A stretch of 64,000 bases of DNA from Isoperla grammatica (Eukaryota > Arthropoda > Insecta > Plecoptera > Perlodidae): positions 1 through 64,000 of the forward strand of contig CAMDTW010000632.1 of assembly GCA_945910005.1 (NCBI GenBank). The letters are read 5' to 3'. The position numbers were made by a program, and so were the translations under genes. The notes under the pieces were generated by a model, which worked only from the letters and a program-made list of their open reading frames with translations, was not told the origin of the DNA and searched no databases. Of this stretch, positions 52,100-63,700 are shown in pieces (position 1 is the stretch's first letter; each line of letters begins with the position of its first letter).

Positions 52100-53540
52100 C
52101 TGTACACAGAAGTCCTTGCCGCGGTTACGCCACTCACCTGTCTGAGAGCGTCCAGGGCTCGGAGCAGCTCTGAACACAGAAGTCCTTGCCGCGGTTACGC
52201 CACTCACCTGTCTGAGAGCGTCCAGGGCTCGTAGCAGCTCTGTACACAGAAGTCCTTGCCGCGGTTACGCCACTCACCTGTCTGAGAGCGTCCAGGGCTC
52301 GGAGCAGCTCTGTACACAGAAGTCCTTGCCGCGGTTACGCCACTCACCTGTCTGAGAGCGTCCAGGGCTCGGAGCAGCGCGTAGCAGCTCTGTACACAGA
52401 AGTCCTTGCCGCGGTTACGCCACTCACCTGTCTGAGAGCGTCCAGGGCTCGGAGCAGCTCTGTACACAGAAGTCCTTGCCGCGGTTACGCCACTCACCTG
52501 TCTGAGAGCGTCCAGGGCTCGGAGCAGCGCGTAGCAGCTCTGTACACAGAAGTCCTTGCCGCGGTTACGCCACTCACCTGTCTGAGAGCGTCCAGGGCTC
52601 GGAGCAGCTCTGTACACAGAAGTCCTTGCCGCGGTTACGCCACTCACCTGTCTGAGAGCGTCCAGGGCTCGGAGCAGCTCTGAACACAGAAGTCCTTGCC
52701 GCGGTTACGCCACTCACCTGTCTGAGAGCGTCCAGGGCTCGGAGCAGCTCTGTACACAGAAGTCCTTGCCGCGGTTACGCCACTCACCTGTCTGAGAGCG
52801 TCCAGGGCTCGGAGCAGCTCTGTACACAGAAGTCCTTGCCGCGGTTACGCCACTCACCTGTCTGAGAGCGTCCAGGGCTCGGAGCAGCTCTGAACACAGA
52901 AGTCCTTGCCGCGGTTACGCCACTCACCTGTCTGAGAGCGTCCAGGGCTCGTAGCAGCTCTGTACACAGAAGTCCTTGCCGCGGTTACGCCACTCACCTG
53001 TCTGAGAGCGTCCAGGGCTCGGAGCAGCTCTGTACACAGAAGTCCTTGCCGCGGTTACGCCACTCACCTGTCTGAGAGCGTCCAGGGCTCGGAGCAGCGC
53101 GTAGCAGCTCTGTACACAGAAGTCCTTGCCGCGGTTACGCCACTCACCTGTCTGAGAGCGTCCAGGGCTCGGAGCAGCTCTGTACACAGAAGTCCTTGCC
53201 GCGGTTACGCCACTCACCTGTCTGAGAGCGTCCAGGGCTCGGAGCAGCGCGTAGCAGCTCTGTACACAGAAGTCCTTGCCGCGGTTACGCCACTCACCTG
53301 TCTGAGAGCGTCCAGGGCTCGGAGCAGCTCTGTACACAGAAGTCCTTGCCGCGGTTACGCCACTCACCTGTCTGAGAGCGTCCAGGGCTCGGAGCAGCTC
53401 TGAACACAGAAGTCCTTGCCGCGGTTACGCCACTCACCTGTCTGAGAGCGTCCAGGGCTCGGAGCAGCTCTGTACACAGAAGTCCTTGCCGCGGTTACGC
53501 CACTCACCTGTCTGAGAGCGTCCAGGGCTCGGAGCAGCGC
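52100..53540 (-). repeat. Higher-order duplication in S1, 720-bp spacing
   Basis: Monomer-type order from about 52141 to 52820 recurs from about 52861 to 53540, including the rare CTCGTAGCAG 70-bp variant near 52230 and 52950. Confidence 0.72.
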
Positions 53541-56500
53541 GTAGCAGCTCTGTACACAGAAGTCCTTGCCGCGGTTACGCCACCCACCTGTCTGAGAGCG
53601 TCCAGGGCTCGGAGCAGCGCGTAGCAGCTCTGTACACAGAAGTCCTTGCCGCGGTTACGCCACCCACCTGTCTGAGAGCGTCCAGGGCTCGGAGCAGCTC
53701 TGTACACAGAAGTCCTTGCCGCGGTTACGCCACCCACCTGTCTGAGAGCGTCCAGGGCTCGGAGCAGCTCTGTACACAGAAGTCCTTGCCGCGGTTACGC
53801 CACTCACCTGTCTGAGAGCGTCCAGGGCTCGGAGCAGCTCTGAACACAGAAGTCCTTGCCGCGGTTACGCCACTCACCTGTCTGAGAGCGTCCAGGGCTC
53901 GGAGCAGCGCGTAGCAGCTCTGTACACAGAAGTCCTTGCCGCGGTTACGCCACTCACCTGTCTGAGAGCGTCCAGGGCTCGGAGCAGCGCGTAGCAGCTC
54001 TGTACACAGAAGTCCTTGCCGCGGTTACGCCACTCACCTGTCTGAGAGCGTCCAGGGCTCGGAGCAGCTCTGTACACAGAAGTCCTTGCCGCGGTTACGC
54101 CACTCACCTGTCTGAGAGCGTCCAGGGCTCGGAGCAGCTCTGAACACAGAAGTCCTTGCCGCGGTTACGCCACTCACCTGTCTGAGAGCGTCCAGGGCTC
54201 GGAGCAGCGCGTAGCAGCTCTGTACACAGAAGTCCTTGCCGCGGTTACGCCACTCACCTGTCTGAGAGCGTCCAGGGCTCGGAGCAGCTCTGAACACAGA
54301 AGTCCTTGCCGCGGTTACGCCACTCACCTGTCTGAGAGCGTCCAGGGCTCGGAGCAGCTCTGAACACAGAAGTCCTTGCCGCGGTTACGCCACTCACCTG
54401 TCTGAGAGCGTCCAGGGCTCGGAGCAGCGCGTAGCAGCTCTGTACACAGAAGTCCTTGCCGCGGTTACGCCACTCACCTGTCTGAGAGCGTCCAGGGCTC
54501 GGAGCAGCGCGTAGCAGCTCTGTACACAGAAGTCCTTGCCGCGGTTACGCCACTCACCTGTCTGAGAGCGTCCAGGGCTCGGAGCAGCTCTGTACACAGA
54601 AGTCCTTGCCGCGGTTACGCCACTCACCTGTCTGAGAGCGTCCAGGGCTCGGAGCAGCGCGTAGCAGCTCTGTACACAGAAGTCCTTGCCGCGGTTACGC
54701 CACTCACCTGTCTGAGAGCGTCCAGGGCTCGGAGCAGCTCTGTACACAGAAGTCCTTGCCGCGGTTACGCCACTCACCTGTCTGAGAGCGTCCAGGGCTC
54801 GGAGCAGCTCTGTACACAGAAGTCCTTGCCGCGGTTACGCCACTCACCTGTCTGAGAGCGTCCAGGGCTCGGAGCAGCTCTGTACACAGAAGTCCTTGCC
54901 GCGGTTACGCCACTCACCTGTCTGAGAGCGTCCAGGGCTCGGAGCAGCTCTGAACACAGAAGTCCTTGCCGCGGTTACGCCACTCACCTGTCTGAGAGCG
55001 TCCAGGGCTCGGAGCAGCGCGGAGCAGCTCTGTACACAGAAGTCCTTGCCGCGGTTACGCCACTCACCTGTCTGAGAGCGTCCAGGGCTCGGAGCAGCGC
55101 GTAGCAGCTCTGTACACAGAAGTCCTTGCCGCGGTTACGCCACTCACCTGTCTGAGAGCGTCCAGGGCTCGGAGCAGCTCTGTACACAGAAGTCCTTGCC
55201 GCGGTTACGCCACTCACCTGTCTGAGAGCGTCCAGGGCTCGGAGCAGCTCTGTACACAGAAGTCCTTGCCGCGGTTACGCCACTCACCTGTCTGAGAGCG
55301 TCCAGGGCTCGGAGCAGCTCTGAACACAGAAGTCCTTGCCGCGGTTACGCCACTCACCTGTCTGAGAGCGTCCAGGGCTCGGAGCAGCTCTGAACACAGA
55401 AGTCCTTGCCGCGGTTACGCCACTCACCTGTCTGAGAGCGTCCAGGGCTCGGAGCAGCTCTGAACACAGAAGTCCTTGCCGCGGTTACGCCACTCACCTG
55501 TCTGAGAGCGTCCAGGGCTCGGAGCAGCTCTGAACACAGAAGTCCTTGCCGCGGTTACGCCACTCACCTGTCTGAGAGCGTCCAGGGCTCGGAGCAGCTC
55601 TGTACACAGAAGTCCTTGCCGCGGTTACGCCACCCACCTGTCTGAGAGCGTCCAGGGCTCGGAGCAGCTCTGTACACAGAAGTCCTTGCCGCGGTTACGC
55701 CACTCACCTGTCTGAGAGCGTCCAGGGCTCGGAGCAGCTCTGTACACAGAAGTCCTTGCCGCGGTTACGCCACTCACCTGTCTGAGAGCGTCCAGGGCTC
55801 GGAGCAGCGCGTAGCAGCTCTGTACACAGAAGTCCTTGCCGCGGTTACGCCACTCACCTGTCTGAGAGCGTCCAGGGCTCGGAGCAGCGCGTAGCAGCTC
55901 TGTACACAGAAGTCCTTGCCGCGGTTACGCCACTCACCTGTCTGAGAGCGTCCAGGGCTCGGAGCAGCTCTGTACACAGAAGTCCTTGCCGCGGTTACGC
56001 CACTCACCTGTCTGAGAGCGTCCAGGGCTCGGAGCAGCTCTGTACACAGAAGTCCTTGCCGCGGTTACGCCACTCACCTGTCTGAGAGCGTCCAGGGCTC
56101 GGAGCAGCTCTGAACACAGAAGTCCTTGCCGCGGTTACGCCACTCACCTGTCTGAGAGCGTCCAGGGCTCGGAGCAGCTCTGTACACAGAAGTCCTTGCC
56201 GCGGTTACGCCACTCACCTGTCTGAGAGCGTCCAGGGCTCGGAGCAGCGCGTAGCAGCTCTGTACACAGAAGTCCTTGCCGCGGTTACGCCACTCACCTG
56301 TCTGAGAGCGTCCAGGGCTCGTAGCAGCTCTGTACACAGAAGTCCTTGCCGCGGTTACGCCACTCACCTGTCTGAGAGCGTCCAGGGCTCGGAGCAGCGC
56401 GTAGCAGCTCTGTACACAGAAGTCCTTGCCGCGGTTACGCCACTCACCTGTCTGAGAGCGTCCAGGGCTCGGAGCAGCGCGTAGCAGCTCTGTACACAGA

Positions 56501-56977
56501 AGTCCTTGCCGCGGTTACGCCACTCACCTGTCTGAGAGCGTCCAGGGCTCGGAGCAGCTCTGTACACAGAAGTCCTTGCCGCGGTTACGCCACTCACCTG
56601 TCTGAGAGCGTCCAGGGCTCGGAGCAGCGCGTAGCAGCTCTGTACACAGAAGTCCTTGCCGCGGTTACGCCACTCACCTGTCTGAGAGCGTCCAGGGCTC
56701 GGAGCAGCTCTGTACACAGAAGTCCTTGCCGCGGTTACGCCACTCACCTGTCTGAGAGCGTCCAGGGCTCGGAGCAGCTCTGTACACAGAAGTCCTTGCC
56801 GCGGTTACGCCACTCACCTGTCTGAGAGCGTCCAGGGCTCGGAGCAGCGCGTAGCAGCTCTGTACACAGAAGTCCTTGCCGCGGTTACGCCACTCACCTG
56901 TCTGAGAGCGTCCAGGGCTCGGAGCAGCGCGTAGCAGCTCTGTACACAGAAGTCCTTGCCGCGGTTACGCCACTCAC

Positions 56978-57111
56978 CTGTCTGAGAGCGTCCAGGGCTC
57001 GGAGCAGCGCGTAGCAGCTCTGTACACAGAAGTCCTTGCCGCGGTTACGCAGCTGAGACGAGACGGGGAAGTACGAACACTTGCGTCTCTCGGGCTTGGA
57101 TGCTGCACGCA
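56978..57111 (-). CDS. Coding exon 'b' of the same gene; founder of the S1 satellite
   Basis: Internal exon of 134 nt on the minus strand. The acceptor is GTGTGTCTGCCTAG|TG, with a CTAAC branch-point match 23 nt upstream. The donor is AGACAG|GTGAGTG, a near-perfect consensus. The first two bases complete the codon left open by exon 'a' (G+TG, Val), and 44 codons follow without a stop, from RAASKPERRKCSYFPVSS to YALLRALDALRQ, ending in phase 0. The last 73 nt lie in the final 80-bp monomer of the S1 array, and the first 61 nt are single-copy. I see three cysteines (in KCSYF, DFCVQ and QSCYA) and a Leu/Arg/Ala-rich helical-looking end, but no family I can name. Phase agreement with both neighbouring exons is the main support. 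Confidence 0.8.
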
Positions 57112-57604
57112 CTAGGCAGACACACGCGCAACGTTAGAAACGTCGTAAACTGATTTGGATCTGGTTACGAATAGGGTCGGTTGAAAAAACAATCCATAAA
57201 AATTCAAAAATTATTTTTAAAAAAACACAACTTTGTGTAATTAAATAATAATCTTCGCTAAAAAGGTAATACCATATTCACTCTTAGATGCATAAAATCG
57301 AAAAACTGGTTTGAATGCAGTAAGGTTGCATGTAGGTCACAATAAAAAAAAAAATAGATAAATAGCGCACAATCCAAATTAAAAAATCAAATTAAAATAC
57401 ACTGATAAATAGCTGAGTATAGTATTTCCCTGCTTTTTACAAATTCACTTAATTGACTATTTCGCTTCATAAGAAAGAAGGAATGGATTAATGACTATAC
57501 ACTGGGTATTAAATAACAAGGTAATTTGGTATTAGATTTAAGAGGAACTTAGAAGGTTAAGCGTAAATCATGTTCAGATTTTAGAGTGCAACATAGCACG
57601 CTAC
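57112..57604 (-). other. Ordinary 493-nt intron between exons 'a' and 'b'
   Basis: AT-rich, single-copy sequence between the two modelled exons, read on the minus strand from GTAGCG to TGCCTAG. A CTAAC branch-point match lies at 57137-57133, about 23 nt before exon 'b', followed by a GT/C-rich tract. It holds a poly-A/T stretch near 57345 but no repeat unit of either array. It is the only normal-looking intron in the window and separates the two expanded splice-site arrays. Confidence 0.72.
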
Positions 57605-57709
57605 CTTTGGTCGGGTCTTCTGCCGGTGCGATCACCTTCTTGTCCGGCCCTCGGACTGTATCCACCAGCCTGGTAGCCAGAGGGAACGGCTTCTTGGCTC
57701 CGCGACCCT
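57605..57709 (-). CDS. Coding exon 'a' of an unrecognised gene; first unit of the S2 array
   Basis: Internal exon of 105 nt read on the minus strand. Its acceptor is TTGCCTTGTTTCAG|AG, with a pyrimidine-rich tract and a TTGAT branch-site-like motif upstream. Its donor is CCAAAG|GTAGCG at 57604. It starts with two bases of a split codon, then reads 34 codons without a stop (beginning GRGAKKPFPLATRL, ending APAEDPTK), and ends with one base of a split codon. That phase fits exon 'b' exactly. The peptide is basic and proline-containing; I do not recognise a domain. The 5' two-thirds of this exon, with the end of the intron before it, is the unit of the 47-copy array next to it, but only this copy has the 3' end of the exon and a donor. 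Gene identity is unknown; exon status is inferred from splice signals, phase and GC-rich coding-like sequence. Confidence 0.78.
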
Positions 57710-60700
57710 CTGAAACAAGGCAAGACATGCACATCAACCACGGTACACTATCTCTCCACTAGGCCTGTAACTAGTACAGGGCCCTCGGACTGTATCCACC
57801 AGCCTGGTAGCCAGAGGGAACGGCTTCTTGGCTCCGCGACCCTCTGAAACAAGGCAAGACATGCACATCAACCACGGTACACTATCTCTCCACTAGGCCT
57901 GTAACTAGTACAGGGCCCTCGGACTGTATCCACCAGCCTGGTAGCCAGAGGGAACGGCTTCTTGGCTCCGCGACCCTCTGAAACAAGGCAAGACATGCAC
58001 ATCAACCACGGTACACTATCTCTCCACTAGGCCTGTAACTAGTACAGGGCCGGCCCTCGGACTGTATCCACCAGCCTGGTAGCCAGAGGGAACGGCTTCT
58101 TGGCTCCGCGACCCTCTGAAACAAGGCAAGACATGCACATCAACCACGGTACACTATCTCTCCACTAGGCCTGTAACTAGTACAGGGCCCTCGGACTGTA
58201 TCCACCAGCCTGGTAGCCAGAGGGAACGGCTTCTTGGCTCCGCGACCCTCTGAAACAAGGCAAGACATGCACATCAACCACGGTACACTATCTCTCCACT
58301 AGGCCTGTAACTAGTACAGGGCCCTCGGACTGTATCCACCAGCCTGGTAGCCAGAGGGAACGGCTTCTTGGCTCCGCGACCCTCTGAAACAAGGCAAGAC
58401 ATGCACATCAACCACGGTACACTATCTCTCCACTAGGCCTGTAACTAGTACAGGGCCGGCCCTCGGACTGTATCCACCAGCCTGGTAGCCAGAGGGAACG
58501 GCTTCTTGGCTCCGCGACCCTCTGAAACAAGGCAAGACATGCACATCAACCACGGTACACTATCTCTCCACTAGGCCTGTAACTAGTACAGGGCCCTCGG
58601 ACTGTATCCACCAGCCTGGTAGCCAGAGGGAACGGCTTCTTGGCTCCGCGACCCTCTGAAACAAGGCAAGACATGCACATCAACCACGGTACACTATCTC
58701 TCTACTACGCCTGTAACTAGTACAGGGCCGGCCCTCGGACTGTATCCACCAGCCTGGTAGCCAGAGGGAACGGCTTCTTGGCTCCGCGACCCTCTGAAAC
58801 AAGGCAAGACATGCACATCAACCACGGTACACTATCTCTCCACTACGCCTGTAACTAGTACAGGGCCCTCGGACTGTATCCACCAGCCTGGTAGCCAGAG
58901 GGAACGGCTTCTTGGCTCCGCGACCCTCTGAAACAAGGCAAGACATGCACATCAACCACGGTACACTATCTCTCCACTAGGCCTGTAACTAGTACAGGGC
59001 CGGCCCTCGGACTGTATCCACCAGCCTGGTAGCCAGAGGGAACGGCTTCTTGGCTCCGCGACCCTCTGAAACAAGGCAAGACATGCACATCAACCACGGT
59101 ACACTATCTCTCCACTAGGCCTGTAACTAGTACAGGGCCCTCGGACTGTATCCACCAGCCTGGTAGCCAGAGGGAACGGCTTCTTGGCTCCGCGACCCTC
59201 TGAAACAAGGCAAGACATGCACATCAACCACGGTACACTATCTCTCCACTAGGCCTGTAACTAGTACAGGGCCGGCCCTCGGACTGTATCCACCAGCCTG
59301 GTAGCCAGAGGGAACGGCTTCTTGGCTCCGCGACCCTCTGAAACAAGGCAAGACATGCACATCAACCACGGTACACTATCTCTCCACTACGCCTGTAACT
59401 AGTACAGGGCCCTCGGACTGTATCCACCAGCCTGGTAGCCAGAGGGAACGGCTTCTTGGCTCCGCGACCCTCTGAAACAAGGCAAGACATGCACATCAAC
59501 CACGGTACACTATCTCTCCACTAGGCCTGTAACTAGTACAGGGCCCTCGGACTGTATCCACCAGCCTGGTAGCCAGAGGGAACGGCTTCTTGGCTCCGCG
59601 ACCCTCTGAAACAAGGCAAGACATGCACATCAACCACGGTACACTATCTCTCCACTAGGCCTGTAACTAGTACAGGGCCCTCGGACTGTATCCACCAGCC
59701 TGGTAGCCAGAGGGAACGGCTTCTTGGCTCCGCGACCCTCTGAAACAAGGCAAGACATGCACATCAACCACGGTACACTATCTCTCCACTAGGCCTGTAA
59801 CTAGTACAGGGCCGGCCCTCGGACTGTATCCACCAGCCTGGTAGCCAGAGGGAACGGCTTCTTGGCTCCGCGACCCTCTGAAACAAGGCAAGACATGCAC
59901 ATCAACCACGGTACACTATCTCTCCACTAGGCCTGTAACTAGTACAGGGCCCTCGGACTGTATCCACCAGCCTGGTAGCCAGAGGGAACGGCTTCTTGGC
60001 TCCGCGACCCTCTGAAACAAGGCAAGACATGCACATCAACCACGGTACACTATCTCTCCACTAGGCCTGTAAACAGTACAGGGCCCTCGGACTGTATCCA
60101 CCAGCCTGGTAGCCAGAGGGAACGGCTTCTTGGCTCCGCGACCCTCTGAAACAAGGCAAGACATGCACATCAACCACGGTACACTATCTCTCCACTAGGC
60201 CTGTAACTAGTACAGGGCCGGCCCTCGGACTGTATCCACCAGCCTGGTAGCCAGAGGGAACGGCTTCTTGGCTCCGCGACCCTCTGAAACAAGGCAAGAC
60301 ATGCACATCAACCACGGTACACTATCTCTCCACTAGGCCTGTAACTAGTACAGGGCCGGCCCTCGGACTGTATCCACCAGCCTGGTAGCCAGAGGGAACG
60401 GCTTCTTGGCTCCGCGACCCTCTGAAACAAGGCAAGACATGCACATCAACCACAGTACACTATCTCTCCACTACGCCTGTAACTAGTACAGGGCCCTCGG
60501 ACTGTATCCACCAGCCTGGTAGCCAGAGGGAACGGCTTCTTGGCTCCGCGACCCTCTGAAACAAGGCAAGACATGCACATCAACCACGGTACACTATCTC
60601 TCCACTAGGCCTGTAACTAGTACAGGGCCCTCGGACTGTATCCACCAGCCTGGTAGCCAGAGGGAACGGCTTCTTGGCTCCGCGACCCTCTGAAACAAGG

Positions 60701-63700
60701 CAAGACATGCACATCAACCACGGTACACTATCTCTCCACTACGCCTGTAACTAGTACAGGGCCGGCCCTCGGACTGTATCCACCAGCCTGGTAGCCAGAG
60801 GGAACGGCTTCTTGGCTCCGCGACCCTCTGAAACAAGGCAAGACATGCACATCAACCACGGTACACTATCTCTCCACTAGGCCTGTAACTAGTACAGGGC
60901 CGGCCCTCGGACTGTATCCACCAGCCTGGTAGCCAGAGGGAACGGCTTCTTGGCTCCGCGACCCTCTGAAACAAGGCAAGACATGCACATCAACCACGGT
61001 ACACTATCTCTCCACTAGGCCTGTAACTAGTACAGGGCTGGCCCTCGGACTGTATCCACCAGCCTGGTAGCCAGAGGGAACGGCTTCTTGGCTCCGCGAC
61101 CCTCTGAAACAAGGCAAGACATGCACATCAACCACGGTACACTATCTCTCCACTACGCCTGTAACTAGTACAGGGCCCTCGGACTGTATCCACCAGCCTG
61201 GTAGCCAGAGGGAACGGCTTCTTGGCTCCGCGACCCTCTGAAACAAGGCAAGACATGCACATCAACCACGGTACACTATCTCTCCACTAGGCCTGTAACT
61301 AGTACAGGGCCCTCGGACTGTATCCACCAGCCTGGTAGCCAGAGGGAACGGCTTCTTGGCTCCGCGACCCTCTGAAACAAGGCAAGACATGCACATCAAC
61401 CACGGTACACTATCTCTCCACTAGGCCTGTAACTAGTACAGGGCCGGCCCTCGGACTGTATCCACCAGCCTGGTAGCCAGAGGGAACGGCTTCTTGGCTC
61501 CGCGACCCTCTGAAACAAGGCAAGACATGCACATCAACCACGGTACACTATCTCTCCACTAGGCCTGTAACTAGTACAGGGCCCTCGGACTGTATCCACC
61601 AGCCTGGTAGCCAGAGGGAACGGCTTCTTGGCTCCGCGACCCTCTGAAACAAGGCAAGACATGCACATCAACCACGGTACACTATCTCTCCACTAGGCCT
61701 GTAACTAGTACAGGGCTGGCCCTCGGACTGTATCCACCAGCCTGGTAGCCAGAGGGAACGGCTTCTTGGCTCCGCGACCCTCTGAAACAAGGCAAGACAT
61801 GCACATCAACCACGGTACACTATCTCTCCACTAGGCCTGTAACTAGTACAGGGCCGGCCCTCGGACTGTATCCACCAGCCTGGTAGCCAGAGGGAACGGC
61901 TTCTTGGCTCCGCGACCCTCTGAAACAAGGCAAGACATGCACATCAACCACGGTACACTATCTCTCCACTAGGCCTGTAACTAGTACAGGGCCCTCGGAC
62001 TGTATCCACCAGCCTGGTAGCCAGAGGGAACGGCTTCTTGGCTCCGCGACCCTCTGAAACAAGGCAAGACATGCACATCAACCACGGTACACTATCTCTC
62101 CACTAGGCCTGTAACTAGTACAGGGCCGGCCCTCGGACTGTATCCACCAGCCTGGTAGCCAGAGGGAACGGCTTCTTGGCTCCGCGACCCTCTGAAACAA
62201 GGCAAGACATGCACATCAACCACGGTACACTATCTCTCCACTAGGCCTGTAACTAGTACAGGGCCGGCCCTCGGACTGTATCCACCAGCCTGGTAGCCAG
62301 AGGGAACGGCTTCTTGGCTCCGCGACCCTCTGAAACAAGGCAAGACATGCACATCAACCACGGTACACTATCTCTCCACTAGGCCTGTAACTAGTACAGG
62401 GCCGGCCCTCGGACTGTATCCACCAGCCTGGTAGCCAGAGGGAACGGCTTCTTGGCTCCGCGACCCTCTGAAACAAGGCAAGACATGCACATCAACCACG
62501 GTACACTATCTCTCCACTAGGCCTGTAACTAGTACAGGGCCGGCCCTCGGACTGTATCCACCAGCCTGGTAGCCAGAGGGAACGGCTTCTTGGCTCCGCG
62601 ACCCTCTGAAACAAGGCAAGACATGCACATCAACCACGGTACACTATCTCTCCACTAGGCCTGTAACTAGTACAGGGCCGGCCCTCGGACTGTATCCACC
62701 AGCCTGGTAGCCAGAGGGAACGGCTTCTTGGCTCCGCGACCCTCTGAAACAAGGCAAGACATGCACATCAACCACGGTACACTATCTCTCCACTAGGCCT
62801 GTAACTAGTACAGGGCCGGCCCTCGGACTGTATCCACCAGCCTGGTAGCCAGAGGGAACGGCTTCTTGGCTCCGCGACCCTCTGAAACAAGGCAAGACAT
62901 GCACATCAACCACGGTACACTATCTCTCCACTACGCCTGTAACTAGTACAGGGCCGGCCCTCGGACTGTATCCACCAGCCTGGTAGCCAGAGGGAACGGC
63001 TTCTTGGCTCCGCGACCCTCTGAAACAAGGCAAGACATGCACATCAACCACGGTACACTATCTCTCCACTAGGCCTGTAACTAGTACAGGGCCGGCCCTC
63101 GGACTGTATCCACCAGCCTGGTAGCCAGAGGGAACGGCTTCTTGGCTCCGCGACCCTCTGAAACAAGGCAAGACATGCACATCAACCACGGTACACTATC
63201 TCTCCACTAGGCCTGTAACTAGTACAGGGCCCTCGGACTGTATCCACCAGCCTGGTAGCCAGAGGGAACGGCTTCTTGGCTCCGCGACCCTCTGAAACAA
63301 GGCAAGACATGCACATCAACCACGGTACACTATCTCTCCACTAGGCCTGTAACTAGTACAGGGCCCTCGGACTGTATCCACCAGCCTGGTAGCCAGAGGG
63401 AACGGCTTCTTGGCTCCGCGACCCTCTGAAACAAGGCAAGACATGCACATCAACCACGGTACACTATCTCTCCACTAGGCCTGTAACTAGTACAGGGCCG
63501 GCCCTCGGACTGTATCCACCAGCCTGGTAGCCAGAGGGAACGGCTTCTTGGCTCCGCGACCCTCTGAAACAAGGCAAGACATGCACATCAACCACGGTAC
63601 ACTATCTCTCCACTAGGCCTGTAACTAGTACAGGGCCGGCCCTCGGACTGTATCCACCAGCCTGGTAGCCAGAGGGAACGGCTTCTTGGCTCCGCGACCC

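Larger units (their letters stand above)
518..56977 (-). other. Giant intron (about 56.5 kb) between exons 'b' and 'c', made almost wholly of satellite
   Basis: Inferred from the phase-0 donor of exon 'b' (CAG|GTGAGTG) and the phase-0 acceptor of exon 'c' (TTTGCCCACAG|GAG). It contains about 49.7 kb of S1 array, two copies of a 2.9-kb transposon, and about 1 kb of normal sequence (518-1490) before exon 'c'. S1 keeps repeating the 5' splice site with which the intron begins. If the two exons belong to different genes, this entry falls away. Confidence 0.6.
37552..57050 (-). repeat. Satellite S1, segment 3, ending inside exon 'b'
   Basis: 19.5 kb of the same monomers. The last three units before single-copy DNA are all of the 80-bp type with TGTACACAG, the form found in exon 'b' itself, and the array joins the unique 5' part of that exon at 57050/57051 (ACGC|AGCTGAGACG). 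The 80-bp form is therefore the founder and the 70-bp form a ten-base deletion. Rare variants are clustered: GAGAGCTTCC occurs only near 42510, 42800 and 43020. Confidence 0.97.

Noticed and set aside
1491..57050. CRISPR array
   Set aside because: No unique spacers: the whole 70/80-bp unit repeats without gaps, and the sequence is eukaryotic.
1491..57050. Centromeric satellite or holocentric repeat
   Set aside because: The unit matches the edge of an adjacent exon, is confined to one intron-like interval with single-copy DNA on both sides, and is not a typical centromeric length. Genome-wide counts would be needed to claim it.
1491..57050. Switch-region-like recombination substrate (AGCAGC/AGCT motifs)
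   Set aside because: The AGCT and AGCAGC motifs come from the coding sequence of exon 'b'; no other feature supports programmed recombination.
1704..57112. Many minus-strand open frames of 77-247 codons with repeated DFCVQSC, ALLRALDALRQ and SGVTAARTSV peptides, as a family of repeat-protein genes
   Set aside because: They are the satellite read in two stop-free frames; each lasts only while 70- and 80-bp units alternate and ends when two alike units meet. Only the copy at 56978-57050, joined to a unique exon start, has gene support.
57549..57737. 62-codon minus-strand frame as a small intronless gene
   Set aside because: It simply reads through both splice sites of exon 'a'; the intron signals at its ends explain it better.
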